Below, one piece after another: positions 31,638-43,358 of a DNA stretch of 43,526 nucleotides (positions are counted from its first letter, which is position 1; the number at the start of each line of letters is the position of its first letter). The translations under genes were made by a program, and so were the position numbers. A model generated the notes under the pieces. It saw only the letters and a program-made list of their open reading frames with translations. It searched no databases and had not been told where the DNA came from. Source of the DNA: Gracilaria vermiculophylla (Eukaryota; Rhodophyta; Florideophyceae; Gracilariales; Gracilariaceae); the NCBI GenBank assembly GCA_019155205.2, contig JAHNZQ020003148.1, positions 1,422,431-1,465,956 on the forward strand, written 5' to 3'.

Positions 31638-32133
31638 CTAGAACATTTTCACCAAACGTTCCAAAATACTGCCCGTTTTTTGCATTTTTTCGTTTCCTTC
31701 ACGAAGCTCTGAAATCAAACTCGCATTCGTTTCTTCCGCGTTCTTGATGAAGTCGGAGAGAAACTCATCTCTAGACATGTTTTGGCGTTTGCGCGTGCTT
31801 GTGGGTGGTAATTCGAGAGCGCTTGCACATTCATCTGTAGCATATTGAGCAGGAAGATCGTGTCTTGCTTCGCCTCTCTCCACTTCATGCATTTATTCGA
31901 AGAATTCTTGAGTGTTGAAAAGGTCTCCGTCGTCCCTATCCCGGCCAGGTTGCTTCATCTTCGAAATAAAAGAAGAGTACTATAGCTTGATTCTGGTGAA
32001 CGTTTTCTGCCAGCCTTTGGCAGTGCATTTGATGCCGTGCCTTTTCTCAGCCAGCTTGACGGCATCGGAAAACACGTCTTTAAGGCTCTTTTTCTGTTGC
32101 TTTCGATTGCCGTATCCAGCCTTCTTCATCATG
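31638..32133 (-). pseudogene. Harbinger accessory Myb/SANT-like protein (element A)
   Basis: One minus-strand frame starts at ATG 32133 and contains DVFSDAVKLAEKRHGIKCTA then KGWQKTFTRIK, typical of the short DNA-binding partner protein of plant-type Harbinger elements. A C-terminal helix follows (MSRDEFLSDFIKNAEETNAS). Two in-frame stops interrupt it (after IKL and after EFFE), with no frameshift. In active Harbinger elements this protein brings the transposase to the ends and into the nucleus. It is convergent with the transposase, ending 13 bp away. Confidence 0.6.
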
Positions 32134-32576
32134 GAAAATAACAGGATGACGTTGCATTATCGTAATTTGGCTAAGTTGGGGAGCTAAAAGTGGGCTCGAA
32201 TTGAGTGTGGTTCCCTGCAGGAACAGAGTAATCGTTTTTTGGGGTGGGATTGTTGTGGGAGTGGAGAGCTGTTGTTGTCAGAAGTTATTTAGTTGACTGG
32301 TGCAGATGATTGGTTGCAACTCATAGGCTGATGGAAAGCCGAGCATTGAAGATTATCGGTCATCGCAGGAAAATCTCGTGAGGTGAACGAAGTAGAAGGG
32401 GTCTTGAAGTAAGCTTGCGTCTTGTAAGAGATGCTAGCGCTAAGACTGGGAATGTCATGTTGTGGTTCTATATTTTGGCGCGAAATGGGCACCTTTCTAG
32501 AAAATGTCCCAAGGAGATTTTCCCGCGAATTAGTGTCTCGGTGTCGAATTTTCCATGTCCGTATGTAGAAAGATCC

Positions 32577-32744
32577 TGACTGATGTTCCAGAAATTGTGG
32601 CTCCTGGCACCCAGCTTACTGTAGCATTCCGGAAACCCTTAAAATCTTACATTTCTAATTAATGGCTACTAATTTGTTTTTGACTTTTGTCACAAGAGTT
32701 GCAGGGCATGTAAAACCACTAGAAAGTCTGCTTGCTGTATTACA
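32577..32744 (-). repeat. 3' LTR, proximal segment
   Basis: Continues the LTR after the Harbinger insertion and aligns with about 39895-40047 (shared GTTTTTGACTT.TGTCAC and CTGTATTACA). Confidence 0.65.
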
Positions 32745-35700
32745 GGCCACTTTCCTATCGGACTATTTGCTCTATGGCTTGAGTAACACCATCTGGCGGC
32801 GGTACTACACAGCGCGGCAAATGTCCTTTGAATGGCCTTCGTTAGGCGGTTATCAGCGCTTTTCCATACGGCGTGCCTTCTACCACCTGGTCATTTCAGC
32901 TCGCGTGTCCAGCCATAGTCGGCGCCTTCTGCGTGCATACCCAACTGGTGTTCCTTCTCTTCTTCTGCCTTCCACCTGGATTCGCGGCCATCGTTTTTCT
33001 ACTTTCATCGAAGTTTCTGCTCTCACTTCTCATGGTTGCCCTGTGTCGTCCAAAATCCGGTACATTATCTGCGCAGTCGTCAGCCTACCGTGCCTGTTGG
33101 TATTCGAACACAAGCAGTTGGGCGTTGGCGCTACCACTTGGGTTACCATGCCGTCTGGCGTTTCACTCGCCTGTGCCAACCGAGCAACCATTCCGAAAAA
33201 AACTGCCACACCCTCGAGACTAGCATATTTGGGACGCCGGCTATTGAATAACCTATAAAGTGGTTGTGGACAATCATCCCTCTCCGCCGCCACTGGTCTT
33301 GAACTTCGCCTCGTGGCAAGCGCTCGGGATGCATTCCCATCATCACCGCTGCGTGAGCTGGTGTGTACCGATATGCATTCTCGTTCGGCTTCGGCAGTTT
33401 AGAAAGTTGTTAGCCCCCTAACGGACTTGCCTCACAGCATAGAACGCGCACGTTGGGAAACATCGCCCGCTGGCAACCCCTTCTTCTCTTAAAAACCTGT
33501 TTGTTTCCCGCCCACAACGGTTTCCAACCCCAGTACAGGTAATGTGTTGCTTTCGGGCTTTCGCGTAGGTCCTATCGGTTCAGATGACAACACGGGTTGC
33601 CACCCTAGGGTCGCACCGTACAGTGGAGCTTCCAAGTGGACGCCGCATTCGACCAGCCGGCGTAGTACGGTCCCTGTTGCGAGTGCGGGGCGGCAAGTGG
33701 TTAGTTGCCCCATGCGTACCGTCAGTCGTTTTGGTGCTCCGTCTATTCCAGCTAATCAAGTCCTTCTTGCTGACCACGACGTGCTCCCAGCTCCCACTCG
33801 TATTGTTCAGAGCACTAATACGTTTTCTTCTCTTTCTAATTCGGTTTCCGTTCGGCGTCTGGTGATCGGCGTTCGCAAGCTATTTTAATCTGACGGACGT
33901 TACGGGTATGACTTATCCATCGTAAACGCAGCAGTGTTCGCCTCAGAGGTCGACCGGCATCTTCCTACAAACATGTTTCAGGTGCAACAGGTGCTTTGTC
34001 GTCTTACAGTTCAGGTTTTCTTGACTTTCCAGCGACGGGTTTGTGAGTGACTTGTGCACATCGCGAACCACAGGACTCCATACGTGGAACCAGTTGCTCG
34101 GCGGCTCCTTACTCGGTCGGCTGCATTTGATGCCAAACGACGCCAGAACGTTATTGTCACAGTGATTCTTCTAATGGCACCGTCCGACTTGGCGTATATC
34201 CGGTTTTCTCAGGAATGGGAGTAAGTTCGCCGATTGGTTGCGATTTTGCACAACAAAGGTCCATTCAACAGGATCTACCGCGCTATGTCCAAGATGTTCT
34301 GCTTTGACCGTTTGTTGCACATTAATTGATTTATGGATCGAGGGCGATGGGCAGAAGACACAGTTCATGAGTTCCTACTAACACACTGACGGGCGAATGT
34401 GCAAAACGTGCCCAGCTACAATACAGTCGAGTTCTTTTCCGAGCAGGAAGACATTCGTCAGTCCATGCATGGCATATTTCTCGATTTAGTGAGTCGCTAC
34501 GAAGTTTTTAAGTTCTTGGATGTCCCTACCATTCCAATCTTGGCATAATTTGGCAGCTATATCTGTCTAGACAGTCAATTTGCAGCGACCATCTGTTCGC
34601 TCGCCATCGCGGAATGTGCCGCCGTGGTTTCTCTGTTGGTTCTGCACGTCGCTCGAGAGGGGGTGACCTGGTCTACCGAGTTTCCGGAAGAGCTCTTTCC
34701 GGCTAGTGCTTTGTCTCCAGTTGGTCGTGTCTATTTCTTGCTTAACCACTTGGTCGCTGTGTTTTGCAAGGAACTCGTCGTATACAATCTGGTTGCAGAC
34801 ATTCCCTATACAGCCGCAGAACTCGAGGAAATATTGGAGGTTGCGCTCGCCCACAAGTTGAAACCTAGCCATGAGTGGGCCGTATGCAATCACAATTCCC
34901 AATAGTTTGCAACCAAAATGGACCATCAGGTGAGCGTCCATTTCGTTGAGGGCGAATATGATGACCTCCCCGTGGTCGGAGTCCAAATGATTCCGCTACC
35001 TACAGGAGTTCACGAATCCCTGGCAGTACAGGATTCCGTTCCCGTGGTTCTGACGCCATCCTGGAGCGTACCTCAACCAGGCGGCTCATTTCTTACCACC
35101 AGGAACTCTATACCCTCAAGCTATAGCCTTTTGGTTACCTCTGTAGGTCATCACACTGCTCCTGTATTTGCAATCGAAGTGCTGCACTCGTCTCCCGCCC
35201 TGCGAGAAGTGCACGACAAATCGGATATCGAATAATCACTAGAGCATCTCTATCAAGGTTGTCTCCAGTACTTTAAACGTCCTAATCCTGTGGATGCGGT
35301 TTTCGAGATTGATGCACTAACTAGATGTCTTCCCCAAATCGTCCGTGCGGCTGATATGAACGGAGCCATTTTGGGTGCGGGGAACTTGTTGCAGCGCCAG
35401 GCGCACCACATGGTATGCGAACATTTGCATTTCCTCATGGTCCTGGAGAAGAACAATCACCCCGAAGGTTCGTGTGCCGCATACAATTCGGTCCTATGGG
35501 ATTCAGCAACTCCGTTTCCTGCTCTTGCTCCTACCGGTCCCTCATTTGGGTACGCGACCACTCCACTTGGTGCCGCTCCAAAGCGATATCTCCCAGTGCC
35601 GATTCCGTTTGGTCGCTTCGACGAGCAGGCAGATATGTATGCTTCGCATAACCTTTTGTCTTCCAAACGACTTCCGCTTTCACCCTCCAGTGGTTTGCAG

Positions 35701-35775
35701 TCCCAAACTCGCGGTGTGAGTAATCTTCTCTCCCCTCCCACATTTTCGTGCAGTGGCTTCATGGATATGGAGTAA
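32662..35775 (+). pseudogene. approximately 1,000-codon antisense ORF of the gypsy element, many stops
   Basis: A single plus-strand frame runs from ATG 32662 (inside the LTR end) to TAA 35775 with eleven internal stops (33256, 33403, 33490, 33886, 34048, 34222, 34327, 34387, 34546, 34903, 35233) and no frameshift needed; random sequence of this length would have about fifty. The most protein-like part is 33900-35775, for example RRLVAILHNKGPFNRIYRAM, MDRGRWAEDTVHEFLL, LPQIVRAADMNGAILGAGNL and HHMVCEHLHFLMVLEKNN, followed by a Ser/Pro-rich tail. I recognise no domain. It lies antisense to pol, between pol and the 3' LTR, where plant Tat/Ogre-type gypsy elements carry an antisense ORF. A captured host gene or a second element is possible. 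The start codon is uncertain. Confidence 0.55.
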
Positions 35776-35817
35776 CTTTCCTCCCCATGGCTAGTGTCCT
35801 GGGTACTAATTAGTCTC

Positions 35818-35935
35818 TTCCGCTTCCTGCGTTCCTACCCGTTAAGCTTCTTTGTCTTCTTTTTTTCCATCATTCTACTCTTATTTCTCTCCTTCTTAGT
35901 TCTTCTTTCTTTTTCAATCTTTGTCTAAATATATA
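35818..35935 (+). other. long pyrimidine tract between convergent frames
   Basis: About 118 nt, dominated by C and T on the plus strand (purines on the gypsy strand), between the end of the antisense ORF and the end of pol. It may act in termination, or as an internal polypurine tract for the minus-strand element; neither is shown. Confidence 0.4.
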
Positions 35936-36226
35936 CTGTCGTTTTATTCGATCCCATTCGTGAGAAACATCCCCAGTCCCTCTTTAGCGTGCCTGTATCA
36001 CAGGTACGCCAAGTACACCAGCTGGTGGGTGTTGGTCGCGACGGCACCGATACTTGAGGAGGACATTCCGTGATACATGCCGGGAGGCTACTAAAGTTTC
36101 TTTTCAGGCATCTTATCCGTAGCACTGTACACGGCAGATAACTGCATTGGTGGTAAGATCATGACCCATGATGGTTTCCATAACCACTGGGACGGTTTCC
36201 AGCTCTTTTTGCGGACTAATGTCGTT

Positions 36227-39000
36227 TTACAGTCGTTCTGGTTGTGATTCGGGGTCTTCCATATAGTCATTGTCTACAGGAGGGTTCTTTGATGGGACGG
36301 CCACCAATTCGGAACGAGAAGCTTTCGACAAGTTTTCAACCAAAATGGTGTTGGCAAGCCCATCTTCCATGATAGTGACTGTGGCTCCATGAAAATGCAA
36401 CGCCTCAAACGGGATAGCCAACTTATGCACTAGCTTACACTTACTCAGTTCATTTTCCAATTGGTCTTCCTGATATGCTATCAGGACTGTTCTGGCACTA
36501 TCTACATCCACTTACACGTTTTTGCCGGGATCCAATTGGACTTTGCGCTTCATTTATTGGTCATAATACGTATTTTAAAGCTGTTGAGCATTCATTATCT
36601 TTCGGCTTGATACCTTATGGAATTCTGAGAGGCGTTGGACAATGAAATTTCTTACCGGCACGGATGTTTGAATACCCACTGCGTGTTGGTTTGTCGATTC
36701 AATGGCCATAAATATACGCAGAGTGTAACGAGTCGAAACCATGTCAAAGTATTTTGTTCTTGTAAACATATTTACCTGTTTCTTATATGTGTACGTTTGT
36801 AGCTGACCGAAATCAGCTTTAGACGTTTTGTGATCCGCTACTTGATGTCAGATCCTCGCCAATATCCTTTCCTGGAATCGTTGCACTTGGCCATCGGTCT
36901 AGGGATCGTATGCAGCTGTGATGTAATGCTTCTAACCTAACAGGACACCAACTGATTCAAAAAACGTGGAGGCCATGTGGAATCCGTTTTCCGTGAAAAG
37001 ATGTACAGGTGCACCGTAAGGGTACACCCTTTTGATGAGGAATGCTTACGCCAAGACGGTCTTGATGCTTCTTTGAAGTGGAACAATTTGAGGCATCTTG
37101 GAAAACCTATCAGTGATAACATGCACCTGCCTATACCCCTTCGGAAGTTCAGGTGAAGGTCCTAGTATATCAACAGTGATGAACGAAAATTGTCTCGCAG
37201 TAGAAAACAGCTTTAAAACTTTCCTTTGCTTGTGCAACATGCCTCGAGTCTTGAAACCAGACAGGCAGTCCGTGACAAAGGTGTGCACATCTTTTGCCTA
37301 CAAGGGCCAGAAGGACTCATGGTTTAAAGTTGGAAAAATAGTCAACCCCCTGGATGGCCCGAGAGTACAGGACATGTGCTACTTGTAAAACCGCTTTGGG
37401 CAACGACTCGGGTACTGTCTTTTAAAGCACACAATCAACGGTGGCACTCCGCATCAAGAAGCGTTCGTGATAGTAGTCAGACTGAGTCTTCTTAAGGCCT
37501 ACTAGTGGAAATAACTTCTTTCATTACCTATCGGTTTCACGTTACCGCAGGAATTCAACTTACGATATGGGCTCCAGAAGGTTGCTCGTACACGAAAGCA
37601 CAATTACCATCGTGTCTCCAATGCTTTCCTCATTCCAAAAGGCTCTCTTTAGTTCCGTACTAGCGTGGTCTTCATCATTCTCAGTTGGACTCACTGTGAA
37701 ATACGGGATTTCGTCCTCCATGGGTTCTTCTTCTAACTCATCGATTCGCAGGCGGGGCTGCGCGTCTGCCACGTTGTGCTCAATTCCCGGCCGGTAATTT
37801 ACTTCACATCCAAAATCAGACTAGCGCAATCTACATCTGACCAGGCGTCTGGATGCATCTAAAAGGCCAAGAATCCATCTCTAGGCATAATCGCCCATCC
37901 AAAGGGTGTACCTTAACTCCATACAGGTAGGGCCTGGGTATCATCATGCTTCATACTACGTATTTCCTTTCCAATACGGAATAGTTCTGTTCCGCCGTAG
38001 TCAGAGGTTTTCTCCAATTTCCGATTTGTGTTTTACTTTCATGTTCCTGCTCCTGAACGACGCTTTTTTCACCAAAGCGGCTAATGCTTCAGTATCCAAT
38101 GTGTATGAGCGTCCCGATTAGGGCACGGCTAAAAACTGGCGGGGAAAGAAACGCAGTCTACAGGATCAAGAAAGCCTGTACCTACTTGCCCTCTGCGTAA
38201 TGGAAAACTTCTGATTGGCTTGTCAGTAATCTTTAATTCATGGGGGCTGCAATCTTTCCAAATACCGCAATAAAACAACGGTATGCGCTCCATGAGCCAA
38301 TAAAATAGCGGGTACCCGTCTACGTTCTTGGGATCTTCACTTTTAGGACCACTCAGATGTTCTTCAATCTGTCATAACTTACAGCGTGCCGCAAAATACT
38401 CCACCTTGTGGTCAAAGAACAAATACTCTTTCAGCTTCACAGTCACTCATGCCTGTTCTAGCAAGCCAAGCAATTTTTACAAAAGTAAAATGATCCCTGA
38501 TGGTGCCGGAGTAGATTGCGGTATCATCGATGTCTATCAGCGCGGATTGACATTTTACCATCAAAAGGACGATTTCAAAAGCCCTCTGAAAAGTGGCGGG
38601 TGCGTTGCTCAGAACAGATGGCATCCGTCTAAACCATTAGAGACCCGTGTTGCATGTCGACGTCGTTTTGTCTCTGCCCTCCTCTGGGACCTTCAATATC
38701 TAGTAGCAACAATTGGCATCCAAAGTGGTTCATACTTTTGCAACTCCTAGTTAGTCAATGCACTCGTCTACTCTGGGAACTAGGTATGATTCCCTTACCT
38801 TCACGGCATATGACTCTCGATCGTCAAAGCAAAACTTTATTCGGAAATTTCCTTTCTTGTGGATCAGAATCACCGGGCTGGCCCATTTAGAAGTGTGGCG
38901 TTCTATTACGCCTTCTTTTAGCAAGCTGCCTACTTCTTGGAATTACATTTCTGATCATGCTGTCGACCTCTTGGAGTTACATCTCTCTGGTTTTCGATCC
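36227..39000 (-). pseudogene. gypsy pol polyprotein (RT, RNase H, integrase), degenerate
   Basis: Domains appear in order on the minus strand. Reverse transcriptase (38900-38410, one frame with stops) shows WASPVILIHKKGNF, TTLDANC (catalytic Asp), PSVLSNAPATFQRAF and DIDDTAIYS in place of the YxDD box. RNase H remnants follow (YTLDTEALAAL near 38100), then the linker YRPGIEHNVADAQPRL at 37800. Integrase (37290-36820) shows VDILGPSPELPKGY, VITDRFSKM (first Asp) and HLFTENGFHMASTFFESVG (second Asp changed to Glu), then TDGQVQRFQERILARI with stops. The C-terminal GPY/F-like part lies at 36511-36227 (GATVTIMEDGLANTILVENL). Gag and protease upstream are not convincingly readable. The order RT-RNaseH-INT identifies Ty3/gypsy rather than copia. 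Confidence 0.85.
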
Positions 39001-39469
39001 CACGTGCTACGAGGTCTTATGAACTATTTTACCTCCCAGGAAGAGTTCAATCCGGTGCTTGGTAGCTATGATTGAGTCCAATTAGCCCGACCACATGAAG
39101 CTGAATTGTTCCATCTGACCGACGAATTCGCGTCGCAGGATGTCTCTTTTGAGTCCAATGTTTACATTTTCCTTCCAGTCTGTATTCTGAGCCTTTTAGT
39201 AAGCGGAATTGAAGTTTATTACCCTCTTCATAGTCACCGTCCATGTCTATCGTTTGCGCAAAAAGGGCACATACTACTCCGGATTGTTAAAAGTTGATTG
39301 TTCGGGGCAAGAGGCGCGCTCTCTATCCGGCGAATGATTTGATACAATTTTATCGGTAGGGATGATTCCAGTGGGTATAGATTTGAGACTCGCGTGAATG
39401 GTTTTGCAGAAGTAGTCCCAACAAAGCGGTACTTAAAGTTCTCCTTCTTTTCGGATCTTCTATTTTCAA

Positions 39470-40047
39470 CCGATCGGTATGTACCCCTACTTTCTAATTT
39501 TATAGACCAAAATAGGGTAAATCCAACGGCGCACACGGATACGGTTGATATGCACAAAAAGGCGACGGGTCTAGGGAGCACAGAGTAGGTAAATCTAAAA
39601 AAAAATCCAAATGGTACGTAGAATGATAGCGGCAGCACCAAAACGGTTGTAGGTACAGAATGGCCGCCAGGATTGCGGCAACGAGTAATAGGGGAGCATG
39701 CAAGGCTTTCGGGCAAGTAAAGCCTGTTGATGTCCCTGGCTAACCTGCTGATCGACTGTAAAAACCACAGGGGTCGAGACTTAGCTAAAAGGTGCTCAGC
39801 TTCACTGAGATGTTGGGGAGGAGCTTGTGCACATCTCTAAGAATGGTGTGGAGCTTCGACTCCCCACCAACCATCCACGTGGAAGTACCGCCAGCAGTGG
39901 TGACTCCCTGCACGCTGCTTACTGCCGCGTGCCGGCATCAATTGATATCTAACAGTTCTACTTAGTGGCCACTAAGTAGTTTTTGACTTGTGTCACTAGA
40001 ACCACGGCGCATGCACGACCACTAAAATGTCTGCTCACTGTATTACA
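39470..40047 (-). repeat. 5' LTR
   Basis: Uninterrupted copy of the LTR. Its element-orientation start TGTAATACAG is at 40047, followed on the plus strand by AAAAA and, nine bases away, copy 2 of the 495-bp repeat. The inner boundary is approximate, and no convincing primer-binding site was found. Confidence 0.65.
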
Positions 40048-40056
40048 AAAAAGTTA

Positions 40057-40551
40057 TGTGGTACTGTCAGCCCTCCTCTCGAGGTAGTAAAGCACAACGT
40101 CCGTTAGGAGTTTTTGTTGACTCAAAAGGTGCGTGTTCCTAAAGGTGATCTCCGGTATCCGCTGTCACAAGCCAAGGGAGTTCTTAAAGGGGATCCACAA
40201 ACACCAAGCGGAGGGGGAGGTTCACTGGGCAGACAATGCTCCTACAGGCGCAGCTACGATGCGACCTGGGGATCGGCGGCTTAGAAACCTGAGTTGATCG
40301 ACGAAAGACTCCAACCGGAAAAGTAGATGAAGACTCAAGGGTGCTTATCTTTACATTCCCAGAGGTGGAGCTCAACCGGCAGATTAAGTATCAAGCCGGG
40401 AGCCCGCCTTGGCAGGTCTCACTACTGTACTAATTACCTGCATAAATTAACTATAATAAATAATAATTCTACCGTCCCTTAAGGATACTGTAGCGCACGC
40501 GGGCGGAATTCTGCACCACGTGGCCCAGCTGATAAAATACGAGCCCTCCTA
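40057..40551 (+). repeat. 495-bp dispersed direct repeat, copy 2
   Basis: Full-length copy, about 90% identical to copy 1 by eye, with identical start and end points. It lies nine bases outside the gypsy 5' LTR and directly abuts Harbinger element B on its right. Confidence 0.85.
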
Positions 40552-40590
40552 AGAGCATCTCCACCTGGATGGAGCAAAACAATAAATATG

Positions 40591-40620
40591 TTTTTTGCTT
40601 CGCAGTTCACCTCCAACGGG
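40591..40620 (+). repeat. left subterminal inverted repeat of element B
   Basis: TTTTTTGCTTCG...CTCCAACGGG, pairing with 43326-43358 in inverted orientation. Confidence 0.6.
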
Positions 40621-40871
40621 AGAAAAAAGAAAGCAAATTTTTGAACAGGTTCAGAAATCCAAACCAAATGCTTGCCATTTTGGTTCGGAAATCGGAACCT
40701 GTTCCAATCTCCTGAGACAAATGAGTATCCACGCGCAGAAGTTTAACTGGCCAAGACGAGTACGTTTTGGTGCCAACAAACCGAAACACACTCCTTCTAG
40801 CGCTCTGTTACTTCCATCTTCACCTGCACAGGGACTTCAAACCTCCTTACGATCCAATTGCATAACGATAG

Positions 40872-41789
40872 ATAAGATATCACAAGATAGAGGCTAAGAA
40901 AACTTCAACACGAGGTCCCAGCTTTTCTCCGCAGGAAAACACTGCTGTGGCCAAAGCCTACATCAAAAATTCCGAAGATCCCATCATGGGAACAGATAAA
41001 AAGAAGAAGAAGTTCTTCGAAAGCGTTGCAAAGCTTTACAAAGACATTTTTAAGCCAGCAAACCGCATTACACGATCGAACGAATCCATACACAATCGCG
41101 TTAAGCTTTTAATAACAAAGTGCACTCTTTTTTCTGGTTGTTACTTGCGCGTTATTTGTCTTAACCCATCAGGTCACAACGAGAACGACCAAATACGAAT
41201 GGCAACAGCACTTTTCAACGGCGTTAAGATGAATTCAGCTAAAGATGACGTCGGAGAACTATGCAAATTTAGAGCTGCCTGGGAGGTACTACGATCTCAC
41301 CCAAAGTTTTCTACGGAGATACAAAGCGCAGACGCAGTCTCAGAGAAGTTTTTCAAGGAGACCAAGTCATATGCAGGAGAAGAGAAAGAAGAGTGTAATA
41401 GCGACATTGATGTTGAACCGATACCTATTCGGGAAAAAAAAGAACGTCCCAAAGGAAGAAAATGTGCCAAAGTCGAGTTTTTGAAAACCAGACACCAAGA
41501 AGAAAAGCTAAAGTTGGCAAGAACAGCCCTTGATCTGCAACAGAAACGTGCTGACGAGATCCAGAGGCACAATGACATCGCCTTGTTCACGCCTGCTGCC
41601 GATAGAAGTCCTGAAGCCGTAGAGTTCTTCCGCATTTGCCGCAACCGCGTACTCGACAACCTTAAAGAAGAAGAGCGAAACGAGGAACACGCAGCGAAAA
41701 GAATGCGCAAGGATAGTGCAACCCTTTCCGTCCCGTCTGACTCTCTTGCGTTGACTTCCACAGAGGAGGCGCCGAAGCCGGGAACGTAG
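40872..41789 (+). pseudogene. Harbinger accessory protein (NAM-associated type), 5' end broken
   Basis: The open frame runs from the stop at 40869-40871 to 41789 with no ATG before the conserved start region RGPSFSPQENTAVAKAYIKN, SEDPIMGTDKKKKKFFESVA. These match the Myb/SANT-like and NAM-associated C-terminal pattern of plant Harbinger accessory proteins. Further on, a Gly-Asn-Asp region and FRAAWEVLRSHPKF fit the same family, followed by a Lys/Glu-rich helical C-terminus. The first usable ATG (40986) would cut the domain, so the 5' end was lost or needs splicing from a frame near 40595-40897. It would help transposase bind the element ends. Confidence 0.7.
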
Positions 41790-42007
41790 CACTTTGATGG
41801 GCCTGTTTGTAGGCTCAGATCGCAAAATACTTTGACAAACCCTCCAAAAGTCTCACAAGCGAGCAGGGCGCCCAAGCGAGCCTGCGAGCGTAGGGGCTCA
41901 CACGAGCCCGTGAAAAATGAATGTATTGGTGGATGGGGTCGGGTTTTCCAGCAACGCAGTAATAATCTCTGGTGAGACAGCTTCATTTACGTGTTTCCAT
42001 GCAAACT

Positions 42008-43285
42008 TCATAAATATTCGATGACATCGTGTTGCAAACTTCGCTGCTTTTCTTCATCTCGTAGAAATTCTTCTCCCTGACATAAACCTGCAATCGTACC
42101 TTCAAGTCCGTGAAAATTATCATCAGCCCACACCGAATGTCCAAAGTGCACCACTTTTTCTTACTGGATCGCAGTTGAGTCCGGCAGCATTATATATTCT
42201 TCCGATAGCCCTTCTTCGACCATCATTTTATGCAAAATTATGCAACAATACATAAAATTTCTCATCAATATCACAGTCCAGAACCTGGACGGGCGTCAAA
42301 GTACGTGTCATGGCGCTTGTAGAACCTCAAATGCTCGTTCAACATCTTTTCGCCTTCCCTCTTGCCATTTTCCCAGCAGTTTCTCTTTCTTTGTAACTTG
42401 TTCGTGAACAGTGTGCACAAATAACGGGTACCTTGGATACACACCATCACATATGAAATAAGGTATCTCTCTTTTCTTCCCGTTCAAATGGTGGGAAACC
42501 TTTGAGGGAAAAGATCCATCCGCTATTTTGTCCAGGAGTGGCGATGTTTCGAGTACATGGATATCGTTCTCGCTACCAGGTGTTCCAAAGAATGCATGCC
42601 AAATTCAAAGCTTACCATCCGTCATGGCCTCCAGAGTTACAGCTGGCTTCCGTTCTCTACCCTGATATTGTCCCCTCCATGCTACTGGAACGTTTTTCCA
42701 AAACCATTTTGTGCAATCAATGCTCCCAATCAAACCTGGAGACCCCTTATGACGATTTCGCCTTAGTATACATGCAAGATCTGTGGCATTGAGAACTCGT
42801 AAGAACTCCTCACCAAAGCCGGCAATCATACATTGACAGAAGTTTGTCAAGGACTCGGCTGTTGTGGATTTCGCCATACGAACATATTCGTCGACGCTGT
42901 CCGTGGCGCATCCATAAGCTAAAAGGCGGAGTGCGGCTGTGACCTTCTGTTCCGTGCTAAACACCTGTATTCCTCTGCAGTCAGGCCTTTGTAGAAAGTA
43001 GTGGTATTGTGTTCCAAGTTTCTCACTTATAGTTTGGAACAGGTTCCGGGAAATACGGAATCTACGACGGAAATACACTTCGGCATACACAGAGTTATTG
43101 GCAAAGTAGTCCTTGTAGAGCTGTTGATGACCTCTCTGTCTTTCACGGTCAATTTTTGGTGCTCTACCGACGGAAGAACCTCCATGTTTTATTTCCCCAC
43201 TCTCGGAATCACTGCTACTGAGCAATTCTTGTGTGAGCTCATTGAGAGCTTCATCTTGTTCCTCGGCGATCAGAGAGTATGACAT
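42008..43285 (-). pseudogene. Harbinger transposase (plant-transposon-protein type), four in-frame stops
   Basis: A 425-codon frame from ATG 43285 to TGA 42008, with internal stops at 42605, 42308, 42296 and 42161 and no frameshift. Family landmarks in order: RRRFRISRNLFQTISEKLG, QKVTAALRLLAYGCATDSVD, GLIGSIDCTKWFWKNVP (first Asp), IWHAFFGTPGSENDIHVLET, FICDGVYPRYPLFVHTV (second Asp), RKDVERAFEVLQAP (Glu) and CCIILHKMMVEE. This is the PF04827-type Harbinger transposase found in plants and protists. The last stop replaces the usual C-terminal Trp, so the ancestral protein may have been slightly longer. Inactive as written. Confidence 0.85.
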
Positions 43286-43325
43286 CTGTCGCAGCTTGAG
43301 GGGGTGATAAAGGTCAGATTTGCCG

Positions 43326-43358
43326 CCCGTTGGAGATGGCAGGGTAACGAGCAAAAAA
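43326..43358 (-). repeat. right subterminal inverted repeat of element B
   Basis: The reverse strand reads TTTTTTGCTCG...ATCTCCAACGGG, matching the left arm. Confidence 0.6.

Larger units (their letters stand above)
30649..32576 (+). mobile_element. PIF/Harbinger element A nested in the gypsy 3' LTR
   Basis: Inverted ends GGCCCTTTCTACA (30649) and its complement ending GTAGAAAGATCC (32576) bound the insertion. The flanking triplets TAA (30646-30648) and TGA (32577-32579) fit a mutated 3-bp Harbinger target duplication. The LTR alignment to the right-hand copy resumes exactly outside. It carries the usual Harbinger pair of genes, transposase and accessory DNA-binding protein, facing each other. 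Confidence 0.7.
30230..40047 (-). mobile_element. degenerate Ty3/gypsy LTR retrotransposon
   Basis: The element is on the minus strand: 5' LTR at about 39470-40047, pol at about 39000-36230, and 3' LTR at about 30230-32744, the last split by a Harbinger insertion. In element orientation both LTRs start TGTAATACAG, and the 3' LTR is preceded by a short purine run (AGGAAAGTGG) suited to be a polypurine tract. The LTRs are strongly diverged, so the insertion is old. Between pol and the 3' LTR lies a long frame on the opposite strand. The outer left boundary and the inner boundary of the 5' LTR are approximate. Confidence 0.7.

Noticed and set aside
39234..39716. 160-codon minus-strand frame at the gypsy 5' end as a gag gene
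   Set aside because: Most of it lies inside the 5' LTR, and the composition shows no capsid or zinc-knuckle motif.
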